Shown: positions 9,425 to 18,975, numbered from the stretch's first letter. The stretch: DNA of 64,000 nt from JBCDJG01 sp038748065 (GCA_038748065.1 JBCDJG010000012.1:32154-96153); one strand, 5' to 3'. Made by a program: numbers and translations. The notes: generated by a model from the sequence alone, not told the origin.

Positions 9425-10767
9425 GCAGTGCAAGGCCTGCTGTGGTCAGCCGAGAATTTCTGCCGGCTGCTCTTGAGGTGCAGCAAACGCCGCCATCGCC
9501 GACGGGCAGGTTGCTCCTTTGGCTGTTGCTGGCGCTGTTTATGGTTGGGCTTGTTTGGGCTTACTTTGGGCGTGTCGACATTGTGGTGACGGCGCCCGGG
9601 CGCGTTGTGCCCTTGGGCCAGGTGAAGCGCGTACAGGCGCCAGAGACGGCTCGGGTGAAGGCCATTCTGGTGACAGAGGGCGAGCTAGTTAGTAAAGGCC
9701 AGCCTCTGGTAGAACTGGACGCGACTTATGCCGAGGCTGACCGCGGGCGCATTGCTGAGTCGCTGGAGAGTCTTGCCGAGCAGATTGCCTGGCGCAGCGC
9801 CTTGGAGGGCTGGCTGAGCCGAAGGACATCGGCTGAAACTCCGGACGCGTTTCTGGATACGTCAGCGATTGATGATCCGACCGAAGAAAGCCCTGCGCTC
9901 TATTTGCATCACCGCGCCTTGGCCACCGCCGAGCTGGAAGCGCTGGCCGGTGAGCTCGCAGTCAATGAAGCGCAACAGGGCTCTAACCGCGCAGAACAAA
10001 CGCGTGTTCGCGATTCTCTGCAAGTGCTTAGCGAGCGCGTGGACAGCTACCGAAGCCTGATGGAGAAGCAATACGGCTCGCGCGTGCAGTACCTCGAGCT
10101 CCTGCAACAGCAGACAGATCTTGAGCGCAGCCTGCCTGTGTTGAAGCATCAGCATCATCAGCTGGAAGAGAGCGCCCTTGCCTTGGACGCGCGCCTGCAG
10201 GCGGCTGCGGCACGCATTCGTGCAGACAACCTGCTGGCCTTGGAAACACTCTATGACGAGCGCGAACAGTATGAGCAGGAAATGCGCAAGGCGCGTCAAC
10301 GTCAGCTGTTGCTCACGGTGGTGGCGCCCGTGTCGGGGGCCGTGCAAGAGCTTGCGGTGCACAGCGAGGGCGCGGTGCTAACGACGGCCGAAGACCTGAT
10401 GAAGATTGTGCCTGATCGGGGCACGATGGAGGTTGAGGCCCTGCTGCCCAACCGGGATATCGGTTTTGTGAATGAAGGTCAGCGCGCACAGGTCAAGCTC
10501 GACACGTTTAACTTCACCAAGTACGGATTAATAGATGCGAAAGTGCTCGATATCAGCAATGATGCATTGGAGGACCCGCAGCAAGGCTGGGCCTACAAGC
10601 TGCGCCTGGAGCTCGAGACTGACGCCATCATGGTAGAGCAAAAGCGCGTACGCCTGAGCCCCGGCATGACGCTGACCGCCGAAATCAAAACGGGCCAGCG
10701 CCGCTTGATTGAGTTTTTCCTGTCGCCTCTGTTGAGGGCGCGGCAGGAGAGTTTTGGGGAGAGGTAG
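9421..10767 (+). CDS. HlyD-family type I secretion membrane fusion protein
   Basis: This is the periplasmic adaptor of the type I exporter, 448 residues. One N-terminal membrane helix (LLLWLLLALFMVGLVWAYF, about 31-49) is followed by a lipoyl/barrel-sandwich half (GRVVPLGQVKRVQAPE), a long alpha-helical coiled-coil hairpin (residues about 110-290) and the second lipoyl half (VVAPVSGAVQELAVH), then a beta-barrel and the typical C-terminal LSPGMTLTAEIKTGQRRLIEF. The ATGA overlap with the exporter shows coupling. No TolC-type partner is encoded within the RTX locus itself; one NodT-type factor lies at 18976-20511 but belongs to another operon. Confidence 0.92.
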   Translation: MSSARPAVVSREFLPAALEVQQTPPSPTGRLLLWLLLALFMVGLVWAYFGRVDIVVTAPGRVVPLGQVKRVQAPETARVKAILVTEGELVSKGQPLVELDATYAEADRGRIAESLESLAEQIAWRSALEGWLSRRTSAETPDAFLDTSAIDDPTEESPALYLHHRALATAELEALAGELAVNEAQQGSNRAEQTRVRDSLQVLSERVDSYRSLMEKQYGSRVQYLELLQQQTDLERSLPVLKHQHHQLEESALALDARLQAAAARIRADNLLALETLYDEREQYEQEMRKARQRQLLLTVVAPVSGAVQELAVHSEGAVLTTAEDLMKIVPDRGTMEVEALLPNRDIGFVNEGQRAQVKLDTFNFTKYGLIDAKVLDISNDALEDPQQGWAYKLRLELETDAIMVEQKRVRLSPGMTLTAEIKTGQRRLIEFFLSPLLRARQESFGER

Positions 10768-10775
10768 CAGCGGAG

Positions 10776-11357
10776 ATGTTCGAGCGCTTCAAGCAAAGCA
10801 AAGCCTACAGAGTCTACGTCGAATTTCCACAAGATTCCCATCGGGGTTGGTACGCGACAGAAAAGTTGGTTTTGATCTTCAGTCTCATTGCACTCTCTAT
10901 CTTTTGCGAACCAGCATTTCGCAAGACGCCTGACTTCGAGGAACTACGTGAAACGCGCGGAACCCTTGAGAAGATTGTTAAAGGGCGCAGAGCGACCCAT
11001 ATTCTTATCAGGGATGCGTTCACTGGAGACCTGCTTGCCTTTCCCAGCAGGTCCGGCAATTTCCCCGGCAGTCCATGGGATCCCAGACTCCGAGAGAGGA
11101 TCATGGATGAGCAGGTAATCATCCGATGGCGATGGCATTGGCCGCCACTCAGTTTCCCGTTGTTCCGTAAGGATGTTTGGGATGCTGAGTTTGATGGTCT
11201 TAGGCTCGTTAAGTTTGAAACGCTACAACGAAATCGAGAGCGCAATAACCGGTCCTATAAAACTGCGTTCTTTGTGTCTCTGTTCTTTTTACTGCTCGTA
11301 GCAGTTATCCCATGGATAGCCTACAGCAATCATTATCCAGGGAGGGATAAATCATGA
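10776..11357 (+). CDS. Unrecognised two-helix membrane protein of the RTX locus
   Basis: I do not recognise this 193-residue protein. It has one membrane segment near residues 30-46 (KLVLIFSLIALSIFC) and a second near 168-186 (AFFVSLFFLLLVAVIPWIAY), with about 120 soluble residues between them that contain a WRWHWPPLSFP aromatic patch. It lies 8 bases after the HlyD-like gene and overlaps the RTX gene by 4 bases (ATGA), so it is in the same transcription unit and translationally coupled to the toxin. By eye it is less GC-rich than hlyB/hlyD. Immunity protein, activation helper or secretion accessory are all possible; no HlyC-type acyltransferase features are seen. Confidence 0.7.
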   Translation: MFERFKQSKAYRVYVEFPQDSHRGWYATEKLVLIFSLIALSIFCEPAFRKTPDFEELRETRGTLEKIVKGRRATHILIRDAFTGDLLAFPSRSGNFPGSPWDPRLRERIMDEQVIIRWRWHWPPLSFPLFRKDVWDAEFDGLRLVKFETLQRNRERNNRSYKTAFFVSLFFLLLVAVIPWIAYSNHYPGRDKS

Positions 11358-14300
11358 CCAGTAAAGCCAAAGAGGTAATCGATCTTGGAAATTTGCTGCT
11401 AAGCACGCACGTAACAACTTCTACCGAGTTGATGGCAGCTGCAACAGATGCTGCCAACGGTAGACCCGTCAGTAGTATCGGCTCGCTGATGTCGGGCATT
11501 GCGGCGCTGGGAGAATTCGTTGATAAGGCCGGCAGAGTTGTTCCTTGGTTAGGCGGTGCCGGATCCTTGTTGGTCCTTACCGGTAGCGTTTCCGAAATTT
11601 TGAGGGATCATGATGAAGGCGATCCGATTAAGTCATCAAACGTTATTTCGGCTGCATCTTCCATCGCAGGCATTCTGGGTCTCGTCACGGTAGGCGCGGC
11701 CGCAACGGCGATGGGGAGCTTGCTGATAGGCGCGGGGATCATTGCCGCGTCTGCAATTACATTTGTTTCTTTGACGACTGATGATCCGGAAAAAGTGGCG
11801 AACTCCCCGGAGATGCAGTCATTGCTAGACGCGCTGAATCTGAATATTCAGGCCTACGCTCTCGACGATTTTGAAATCTTCGTTAACCGTTTCTTCAATG
11901 AGCTTGAACTGGATAACGGCTACCCCATCTTGGGCGGTGAGGCGCTACACCATATTTTGATGGAAGCCGTTGATCCCGAGCTTTCACCCGACGAAGTCGA
12001 GTCTTTGGTCGCTCAGTTCTCTCATCGAGATAAGAAGGGCGTAGAAGGCTTTTTGCGCGCCATGGAGGCATGGTCTCTGAATGGTGACCAGGGGCCAGTG
12101 TCTAACGAAGAGGCGTACTTTTCGAGACTGCTAACGCTATACAGCCAGCTCGGTGATGGTGCCTCTAGAACAGTGACATCTCTCGCTGGAGTTGGAATAA
12201 GTGATTTGCTCTATCAGGCGGGCCAGGATAACGATTCAGGACGTGCGCACAGATATGCGATGATGAATCTGTTGCCCTTCACTATTCTCGGCGATCACTC
12301 GGGCACAGAATCCGCTCAAGATATCTACGATCTCAGTGCCATGAGCGACAACTATCTCCATGATAGGGCGCTGACTTATTTGGCCTGGCACGATCAGACT
12401 GCCAGGAATACCGCTCACCCCAGCCTGATTGAAGGTGAGCCGCTCTACATTGTTGACCGTCGTGATGGAACGACATTGTTCGCCGGGCAACTGGAGTTTG
12501 CAGGTGGCTCTGTCGCGTACCAGTCTCATGAAGTGCCGAACCTCACATTTGGTAGCGAACTACGCGATTTTATGGGCGGTGGTAGCGCAGACGATCGCTT
12601 CTATGGTCAGGGTGGGAATGATGAGCTGCACGGTCGCGAGGGCGACGACCATCTCGAAGGCGGCCTCGGCGATGATCATCTACAGGGAGATCAAGGCGAC
12701 GATTACCTCGAGGGCGGCGAGGGTAATGATCTGTATGTTTATGGGCTTAACGATGGCAAGGATGTCATCGCCGACGTAGATAAGAACGGCACGATCCTCA
12801 TTAAGATTTCCGACTATGGGCAGGTCTATCGCACTATGGTTAATGACTACGGTCGGGACGGGGATGACGGCTGGAGCAGTGGCGAAACGATGCTGACGTT
12901 TGATGGCGCCAACCTGGTGGCCACTTTCGAAAGGGCTGACGGTTCAATCACATTTCAGGATTTCCAGAACGGCGACTTTGGTATCTGGCTGCTCGGGCGA
13001 AAAACGGGGGAGATCTATAACCAGTTGTACGAGCCTGATGACGCCGAGTATTTCGAAGGCACCGCGGGTCAGGATGAAATCTATGGCGGGTCTCGGGAAG
13101 GAACCGTTAATGGCGGTGCCGGTGATGACGTTATTTACTCCCGCTATAGTTCGCCCAATCGCATACTCATGGGCGGGCTTGGCGATGACCAACTTTTTGG
13201 CCTTAATGGCAATCGGCTTTTGGGTGGCGAAGGTAATGACATGCTAAAAGCGAGCGGCAGTGGGCTGGCGGGCATCACCCTTATGGGCGGAAACGGCCAC
13301 GATAGCCTGCAAGGCAATGCCGGCGACGACCGCCTCGAGGGCGAAGCCGGCCAAGATAGCCTGTACGGGGGTGGCGGGGATGATCTGCTGCTCGGCGGAA
13401 CAGGTCACGATTATTATGGCTGCGGTCTTGGCATCAACATAGACCGCATTCGGGACGAGGGTCAGAATACCCTGTACTTCGAGATCGACCTCTTGCCATC
13501 GGACATCACTTTTATCCAATCACCCACAGCGCTCAATCTCGCGATTGGCGGGCCCGATGATGTTGTTTCGCTGGAGGGCTTCATCCTCGATGACGTCACC
13601 ACGCATTCGATCACTCACTTTGAGTTTGCCGACGGCGCCAGTTACTCCATGCCTGAAATGCTGGAGCTTGCGAATCTAGCCAAGGGAACATCAGCCGATA
13701 ATGTGTTTAATGGCACCGTGCTGGCTGACGCTCTCGATGGCGGTGCCGGCAACGATACGCTAACGGGCTTTGGCGGGGATGACACGCTCGCCGGTGGCAG
13801 CGGTGCTGATTACCTCGACGGTGGCGACGGTGCTGACCGGCTGGAAGGCGGTAAAGATGCCGATGAGCTCTGGGGCTTTGCGGGTAACGATACCTTGCTG
13901 GGCGGCTCGGGTGACGATCGCCTGTTCGGTGATGGCGATATCGCGCTCGACTTGCACGGCGATGATCTGCTCAAGGGCCAGGGCGGTAATGATGAACTGT
14001 ATGGCGCTGCCGGCGTGGATACTCTGGTTGGCGGTAGCGGGGATGACGTCCTGCAGGGCGATGCCGGGGGCGATTCACTCAAGGGCGGGAGCGGTAACGA
14101 TAGTCTGCGCGGTGGTCTGGATGGCGACAAGCTGCGCGGGGGTGCCGGGGACGACAGCTACTTCTTCGCAGCAGGCGATGGCCGCGATACGGTCAACAAT
14201 AATGACGTCGGCGATCTGGGGTTGGATCGACTTTACATGGAACTGGTCGAGCACGACGAGCTCTGGCTTTCGCGCAAGGGCCAGCACCTGCTCGTGGACG

Positions 14301-14521
14301 TCATCGGCAGTGAAGACCAGCTCAAAATCCGCAACTGGTTCAAGGATGGCGAATCCCAGATAGATGAAATACATGCGGCGGATGGCGTCCTGCTGCGTAA
14401 CCAGGTCGATCAGTTGGTTAATGCCATGGCGGCGTTCGACGTACCCGACGGAGTAGGCGCGGTTATGCCCGCTGAAGTGAGAAGTGAACTGGCCCCGGTG
14501 TTGGCGGCCAGCTGGGCGTAG
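11354..14521 (+). CDS. RTX protein secreted by the adjacent type I system
   Basis: This 1055-residue protein has no N-terminal signal peptide, as expected for a type I substrate. Residues about 97-140 form a glycine/alanine-rich hydrophobic stretch like the membrane-inserting part of RTX cytolysins. Three blocks of nonapeptide calcium-binding repeats (GGxGxDxLx) lie at about 406-462, 568-690 and 779-939. After the last block, LWLSRKGQHLLVDVIG ... LKIRNWFKDG matches the C-terminal haemolysin-type region, and the tail is a plausible secretion signal. Genes before it encode the exporter and adaptor. Cytolysin, adhesin or ice/surface protein are all possible; no enzymatic domain is visible. Confidence 0.88.
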   Translation: MTSKAKEVIDLGNLLLSTHVTTSTELMAAATDAANGRPVSSIGSLMSGIAALGEFVDKAGRVVPWLGGAGSLLVLTGSVSEILRDHDEGDPIKSSNVISAASSIAGILGLVTVGAAATAMGSLLIGAGIIAASAITFVSLTTDDPEKVANSPEMQSLLDALNLNIQAYALDDFEIFVNRFFNELELDNGYPILGGEALHHILMEAVDPELSPDEVESLVAQFSHRDKKGVEGFLRAMEAWSLNGDQGPVSNEEAYFSRLLTLYSQLGDGASRTVTSLAGVGISDLLYQAGQDNDSGRAHRYAMMNLLPFTILGDHSGTESAQDIYDLSAMSDNYLHDRALTYLAWHDQTARNTAHPSLIEGEPLYIVDRRDGTTLFAGQLEFAGGSVAYQSHEVPNLTFGSELRDFMGGGSADDRFYGQGGNDELHGREGDDHLEGGLGDDHLQGDQGDDYLEGGEGNDLYVYGLNDGKDVIADVDKNGTILIKISDYGQVYRTMVNDYGRDGDDGWSSGETMLTFDGANLVATFERADGSITFQDFQNGDFGIWLLGRKTGEIYNQLYEPDDAEYFEGTAGQDEIYGGSREGTVNGGAGDDVIYSRYSSPNRILMGGLGDDQLFGLNGNRLLGGEGNDMLKASGSGLAGITLMGGNGHDSLQGNAGDDRLEGEAGQDSLYGGGGDDLLLGGTGHDYYGCGLGINIDRIRDEGQNTLYFEIDLLPSDITFIQSPTALNLAIGGPDDVVSLEGFILDDVTTHSITHFEFADGASYSMPEMLELANLAKGTSADNVFNGTVLADALDGGAGNDTLTGFGGDDTLAGGSGADYLDGGDGADRLEGGKDADELWGFAGNDTLLGGSGDDRLFGDGDIALDLHGDDLLKGQGGNDELYGAAGVDTLVGGSGDDVLQGDAGGDSLKGGSGNDSLRGGLDGDKLRGGAGDDSYFFAAGDGRDTVNNNDVGDLGLDRLYMELVEHDELWLSRKGQHLLVDVIGSEDQLKIRNWFKDGESQIDEIHAADGVLLRNQVDQLVNAMAAFDVPDGVGAVMPAEVRSELAPVLAASWA

Positions 14522-14545
14522 TGCCAGGGCTGGCTTAGAGGCCTG

Positions 14546-14791
14546 CTATTTTTTGCCGCGCTTTCGTAGCTTGGCGGCGCCGGCGGCAGCGAGGGCACCG
14601 GCCACAAGCAGCGTGTATTGATCGACCGGCACGGATTCGGGGGATTGGGGCCCGGTTTCTTGGATTGGTGGTAACTCTTGCGAGTGAGCGAGTTTGGATC
14701 CAGTTACGGCCAATACGGCCCCAGCCGCTGCGGCCCGTGTGGCTGCTCTTCGCGTCATGCCCGTTCTTGGCTTGGTGTCGCTGCTTTTCAT
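14546..14791 (-). CDS. Small exported, tail-anchored protein (putative substrate of the TTL-HprK operon)
   Basis: This 81-residue protein has a Tat-like N-terminus (TGMTRRAATRAAAAGAVLAV, twin Arg followed by an Ala-rich core, possible cleavage after KLAHS), a short Pro/Glu-rich spacer with QETGPQSPES, and a C-terminal tail VPVDQYTLL, hydrophobic stretch, then KLRKRGKK. The tail resembles protein-sorting signals (motif, membrane helix, basic end). The ATG at 14791 is chosen because the exported-protein layout begins there; an in-frame TTG at 14860 is the alternative. It lies under 80 bases after the TTL-HprK gene on the same strand and is convergent with the RTX gene. Function unknown; substrate of the upstream enzyme is a hypothesis. 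Confidence 0.6.
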   Translation of the reverse strand: MKSSDTKPRTGMTRRAATRAAAAGAVLAVTGSKLAHSQELPPIQETGPQSPESVPVDQYTLLVAGALAAAGAAKLRKRGKK

Positions 14792-14868
14792 GGTCTGCCC
14801 CGTCTTTTCACGCTTTGCTTCTTCGCGAGAGAAGTTATCAATATAAACCGTCGCTTGCAAATCAGGCC

Positions 14869-16728
14869 TTAGCTTCCGTTCAGGGTAGCAGCGATCTCAT
14901 TTGCCTCGCCGCGTGGCCCAGAAAGGCATAAGGTTTCGCCAAACGCCTGCTTAAGCCAGGTCTTTAGCTCAGCTCGCGTTAGCGAGACGCTCGCGCAATG
15001 AGGCAACATGGTCTCGATCACTGCGCCGCCCTTTATTGCCTTGGGTGCCCATGCTGTTTCTGGCTTATAGGCAGTATCTATAACGCGATGTGCGTAATGC
15101 GCAGCGCTGGCGATACTAAAGCTGAGCTTGGATGGGGTGATATAACGGGTATCGTCTTCCCCCATATGGAGGCAGAGGTCTATGGGATAGGGCTCGATGC
15201 GGCCATCGAGGTCGATCACCACGAAGCTGTCTGAGATGTATTTCGCACCCTCCGCCAGCAGCGTAAGCGCCAGGGTTGATCGGCCACTCTGTGGAGATCC
15301 CACGATGAGGATGGTCTGACCATTGAGCTCCACCGCCGACGCGCGCAGGAACAGTGCTGAGGTGGCGCGCAGGGCGGCCTGCAGGTGGAGGTCCGCGATG
15401 AGCGACCGAATAGCTGTCTCTTGGTCTTTGCAGCGCTTTTGAAGCTGACCGTCGATAAATAGGTCGCCGCTCTCGTCGAGGCAATAACGGGTGCTTTCCG
15501 CAGAGCGCGTGGTGACTATCTGCCACTGACTCGGCAGCTGCGACGTAATCACCTCAGTGGGGCTGCTCTTGGGCAGGGTAATGGAAAACGCCAGGCCAAA
15601 GGCTGCAAGATGGAGCTCTTCCCCGTCCGTCAGTGTCGGCGCGCGTGCTGGCTTGCCTGGGCTAGTCGTGGCTGCCTTAACAGTTTCGACATCTCTCGAC
15701 GCCAACGCTACCCAGTGTTGGCATTTGCCGCTCCCGTAGCCCAGCAAGCGGAGCACATCTCGACTTAAGCAGCCGAATAAGTCAGCGAGCCTCGGATGTG
15801 CTGCCGCGCTTAAATTGGGTGAGAGATTTACCTCCATCAGCCATGGGGTGAGCTCTTCGTCGAACAAGAAATCGAAGCGATACAGCTCGAAAAAGTGGTC
15901 CTGCCCGTCGATGAAGGGATCGCAGGCGGCCAGCATCTCGCCGCACGAGTTTTCAATCGTCCTGTAAATCGCGGCGTGGCAGCGTTCTCTTAGCTGCGAA
16001 GACCAGTCTTTACCCGGCGAGTTTGCGCCAATGTAAGCCTGTAAAAGTTCGTTTGACGTACCCCCTGTGGGGCGTAAGGCTTCCAGCGTATCCAGTTCCC
16101 AAGGCGGGAGATAACGATCATCGATTACGTAGGTTGATGTCGGTGCCGTTTCTGGCTCGTCTGGATAGCGTTTCGGGCAGAGCCGAAAGACAACGTCCTC
16201 ATAGGCAAATACGTTCAGTGGTTGCAACTGAGTGATCGCCACAAAAATCCCGAAATCCCACTTGTGCCCAAAGATCCGGTGGGGCGGGTGGACCAGCTTC
16301 TGCACGAAAAAGGGCTCCGACGCCTGCAGCATATGATGCAAGGCGTCCAGGGGGGATGTTAGTTTTACGCCGCGGTGCGTAGAGTGCTTGCGCACCCATA
16401 GGTTGCTGTCCTGCAGAGCATAGGTTTCAACAAAGCTTTCATAGCCTGCGGGCATGGCAATAGCCTGAGGTATGAAGTCAAAATTCTGCTGAGCCAGCCA
16501 CGCTTTGCTCGTAAAGGGGGCCGACGGAAAGTGGTTGACTCGTTGGCCCATCGCCAGATTTTGGGGGCTGAGCTCATCGAAGGGCCAAGGCCCGCTCCAT
16601 AGAAGATCATATGGCTCCTCATGACCCGCTGTAGGTGTTAGCCCTGCGGCTAAGAGCTCTTCGCTTAGCAGTTCGAGACCTTCGCCGCGAGTTTGATATA
16701 GCGGGGGCTTTTCCAGGTCGCTTTTCAC
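14869..16728 (-). CDS. TTL-family ATP-grasp ligase fused to HprK-like kinase domain
   Basis: This is a two-domain protein of 619 residues starting at GTG, which overlaps the DUF2955 stop by 4 bases. Residues 1 to about 335 match the tubulin-tyrosine-ligase family of ATP-grasp ligases: WVRKHSTHRG (111-120), FFVQKL (140-145), GHKWDFGIFV (154-163), FR (181-182), ELYRFDFLFD (281-290) and PWLMEVNLSPNLS (295-307). Residues about 370-619 resemble HPr kinase/PEPCK-type nucleotide-binding domains: LFLRASAVELNGQTILIVG, then P-loop GSPQSGRST (477-485), then YISDSFVVIDLDG. The usual P-loop Lys is Arg here. It would join an amino acid to a peptide side chain or terminus and may also phosphorylate; the target is unknown. 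Confidence 0.8.
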   Translation of the reverse strand: MKSDLEKPPLYQTRGEGLELLSEELLAAGLTPTAGHEEPYDLLWSGPWPFDELSPQNLAMGQRVNHFPSAPFTSKAWLAQQNFDFIPQAIAMPAGYESFVETYALQDSNLWVRKHSTHRGVKLTSPLDALHHMLQASEPFFVQKLVHPPHRIFGHKWDFGIFVAITQLQPLNVFAYEDVVFRLCPKRYPDEPETAPTSTYVIDDRYLPPWELDTLEALRPTGGTSNELLQAYIGANSPGKDWSSQLRERCHAAIYRTIENSCGEMLAACDPFIDGQDHFFELYRFDFLFDEELTPWLMEVNLSPNLSAAAHPRLADLFGCLSRDVLRLLGYGSGKCQHWVALASRDVETVKAATTSPGKPARAPTLTDGEELHLAAFGLAFSITLPKSSPTEVITSQLPSQWQIVTTRSAESTRYCLDESGDLFIDGQLQKRCKDQETAIRSLIADLHLQAALRATSALFLRASAVELNGQTILIVGSPQSGRSTLALTLLAEGAKYISDSFVVIDLDGRIEPYPIDLCLHMGEDDTRYITPSKLSFSIASAAHYAHRVIDTAYKPETAWAPKAIKGGAVIETMLPHCASVSLTRAELKTWLKQAFGETLCLSGPRGEANEIAATLNGS

Positions 16729-17744
16729 GGGGTGGCGCCCCGCCGATACGTGTGCCGGTTACGCAACCAATCCAAAAACGCCAGTGCCAGCCAGGCATAC
16801 AGTGTTACGCCAATGAATAGCCCCAGGCGCACAAAGAACGCGGCGTATACGTCTTTTCCGTTGGCGCTATCTGCCACGGCGGGGCCCACCAGTATGAGCA
16901 GGGTCACAAACACATTCAGCCAGAAGGTCGGCGCATAGCGGCTGGGTAACACGCCGTAGAACTTGGCGGTGCAGAAAACCGCAAAGGCCAGCGTCCATAA
17001 AAAGAACATCCACAGCGTGGGGTGTAGCTTCAGGCCAAACCAGAAAAGGATCGCGAAAAGCCCGGCCAGGAAGGTGGAGCCCAGCAGCTCGCGGCCCGCC
17101 GCCTTGGCGGCGGTGTCTGTCACCTGCTGGCCAAGCGCCGCGGATTTCATCACGATGGGGGTGTAGGCGGTCGGGTTGGTCAGGCCCAGCATAAAGGCAG
17201 GGAACACAATCAGGGTGGCCCTGGCCGCAAACCAGCTGGTTTGCAGTGCTGCGGGTGGCGGTGGCTGCGGGGCTGGGCCGTCGTCTTCCGGGAACAGGGG
17301 GTATACCACCCACAGAGTCACAATGCCGAGCGCCACCGAAACCAACAGTTCGGCGATCAGGGCGGCTGCCAGTGCCGAGCTGACTTGCCCGATCATCGAT
17401 ATCATGGCGATGCCCACCACCATGAAGGTGCCCACCGAGCCTTTGCCCAGGTTTAACGACACGTAGTTGGCGATAAACAAACCCACCAGCACCAGCATCA
17501 GGCCGGTGCTGGGGTATTCCTGCAAGATGGGCGTCAGCAGTAAGCCGACGCTCAATATAATCGCCAGCACCAGCAGTAATCCCAGCAAGCCTTTTAGGCC
17601 AACCGGCGGTTTTGGGGGGGCGGCCAGCATGAAGGCAAACAGCGGCGCCATGTAGGGCAGGTTCATGTTGAGCGAGTACGCCAGGGCCAGGGTGATGGCC
17701 GTGGTCAGGCTCAGCCTGAAAACCCGCCTTGCGCCGATATCCAT
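16725..17744 (-). CDS. DUF2955 (FUSC-like) inner-membrane transport protein
   Basis: This 339-residue protein has about eight to ten membrane segments in two halves, divided by a short soluble PEDDGPAPQPPPP linker, with LPYMAPLFAFMLAAPPKPP near the start as in the DUF2955/FUSC aromatic-acid exporter relatives. With an HlyD-type adaptor 17 bases upstream and a NodT-type outer membrane factor before that, it should be the inner-membrane part of an AaeAB-like tripartite efflux pump. Its stop overlaps the ligase-kinase gene start. Substrate unknown. Confidence 0.8.
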   Translation of the reverse strand: MDIGARRVFRLSLTTAITLALAYSLNMNLPYMAPLFAFMLAAPPKPPVGLKGLLGLLLVLAIILSVGLLLTPILQEYPSTGLMLVLVGLFIANYVSLNLGKGSVGTFMVVGIAMISMIGQVSSALAAALIAELLVSVALGIVTLWVVYPLFPEDDGPAPQPPPPAALQTSWFAARATLIVFPAFMLGLTNPTAYTPIVMKSAALGQQVTDTAAKAAGRELLGSTFLAGLFAILFWFGLKLHPTLWMFFLWTLAFAVFCTAKFYGVLPSRYAPTFWLNVFVTLLILVGPAVADSANGKDVYAAFFVRLGLFIGVTLYAWLALAFLDWLRNRHTYRRGATP

Positions 17745-17760
17745 CGCGCTCGCCCGCCGC

Positions 17761-18936
17761 CTAGTAGGCGTAGGCCATGTAGCTCATGAAGCGCACGTAG
17801 ATCTTGCCGAGCCAGGCACTGATCCAGGCGCCGTCGTTGTAGGCGATCACCGAGGCCTGGCCACCAATGCGAAGGTGGCGCAGCACGTCGCTGTCGTCAA
17901 GCGTGGCTGGGTCGATCGATACAATCACCGGGAATCGCTGGGCCTGGCGCAGCCAGTCGCGGTTATTGCTGACGCTCGGCAGCGTGCCCGGCGGGGGCGC
18001 CTGGGTGGCGCTGATGCCGAGGCCAAGGCTCTTGATCTCGCCCTCAAATACGCGGCCAGGGAGCACGTCCAGCAGAATCTCCACAGGCGTGCCGGGCGTC
18101 ATACGGCCGAGGTTGTTCTCGGTGAACTCGGCGTTGATCCATACGTCGTGCATCGCCACAAGGGTCATGACCGGTTGCCCGGTGCCGGCAAATTGGCCGG
18201 TGTCGGCGCGCAGGTCGGTGATCACGCCGCGGGATTCAGCCCGCACCACGGTGCGTTCCAGATCGAGCTCAGCTTTTTCAACGCCCGTGGCTGCTACTGC
18301 CAAAATGGTGTTGCTGTCGCCATCGCCGCCCTTGGCTTCTATGGCCTGTTCGATACTCGCTTCAGCGGCGCTAACGCTCGCCTTGGCGGCGTCCAGCGAG
18401 GCCCTCGATATTTCCAGGCGTCGTTCCGAAATCGTGCCCGGGTCTTCATTGCGCAGGCGCTCAAGCCGGTCGGTGTCTTTTTGCGCCTTTTCGAGGTTGG
18501 CGAGTGCGGCGCTCAGGTTGGCCCGGGCCGCTTCCACGCCAGCATCGCCAGCCTGCACCTGGCGCACGGCGTTCTCATAATCTGATCTGGCTTTTTGCAG
18601 GGCAATCTCGTAGTTGCTGGGGTCGATGCGAAACAGCACTTCACCCTCGGCCACTTCCTGGTTGTTCTGCACCAGCACCTCGGCCAGGTTGCCGGCCACC
18701 TGCGGCGCCACACCAACAACATAGCCCTGAATGCGCGCCTGGGTGGTGTAGGGGGTATAGCGGTCCGATACCAAATACCACAGCAGGCTCACCACAATGA
18801 GCCCAGCAATCACCAGGCCGCCGCGTTTTACGGCGCCCGGCGTAGTGGCGGTGTCGTCTGCCGCACTCTCTTTGGCTGGCGCGCTCGCGCCACTGCTTGT
18901 CGCGGCTGGCACTTCTTTGTCTTCGCTGTCGCTCAT
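17761..18936 (-). CDS. HlyD/EmrA-type efflux adaptor (membrane fusion protein)
   Basis: This 391-residue protein has an acidic/alanine-rich N-terminal tail, one membrane helix (GLVIAGLIVVSLLWYLV, about 40-56), a lipoyl half VVGVAPQVAGNLAEVLV, a coiled-coil hairpin (about 110-200) and the second lipoyl half LERTVVRAESRGVI with ADTGQFAGTGQPVMTL. It connects the DUF2955 pump to the outer membrane factor encoded upstream. AGGGAAG lies just before the ATG. The spacing of 40 and 17 bases to its neighbours supports an operon. Confidence 0.87.
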   Translation of the reverse strand: MSDSEDKEVPAATSSGASAPAKESAADDTATTPGAVKRGGLVIAGLIVVSLLWYLVSDRYTPYTTQARIQGYVVGVAPQVAGNLAEVLVQNNQEVAEGEVLFRIDPSNYEIALQKARSDYENAVRQVQAGDAGVEAARANLSAALANLEKAQKDTDRLERLRNEDPGTISERRLEISRASLDAAKASVSAAEASIEQAIEAKGGDGDSNTILAVAATGVEKAELDLERTVVRAESRGVITDLRADTGQFAGTGQPVMTLVAMHDVWINAEFTENNLGRMTPGTPVEILLDVLPGRVFEGEIKSLGLGISATQAPPPGTLPSVSNNRDWLRQAQRFPVIVSIDPATLDDSDVLRHLRIGGQASVIAYNDGAWISAWLGKIYVRFMSYMAYAY

Positions 18937-18975
18937 GTTCTTCCCTGCAGGCTGTTCCTTTGGTTTAGCACGGCG

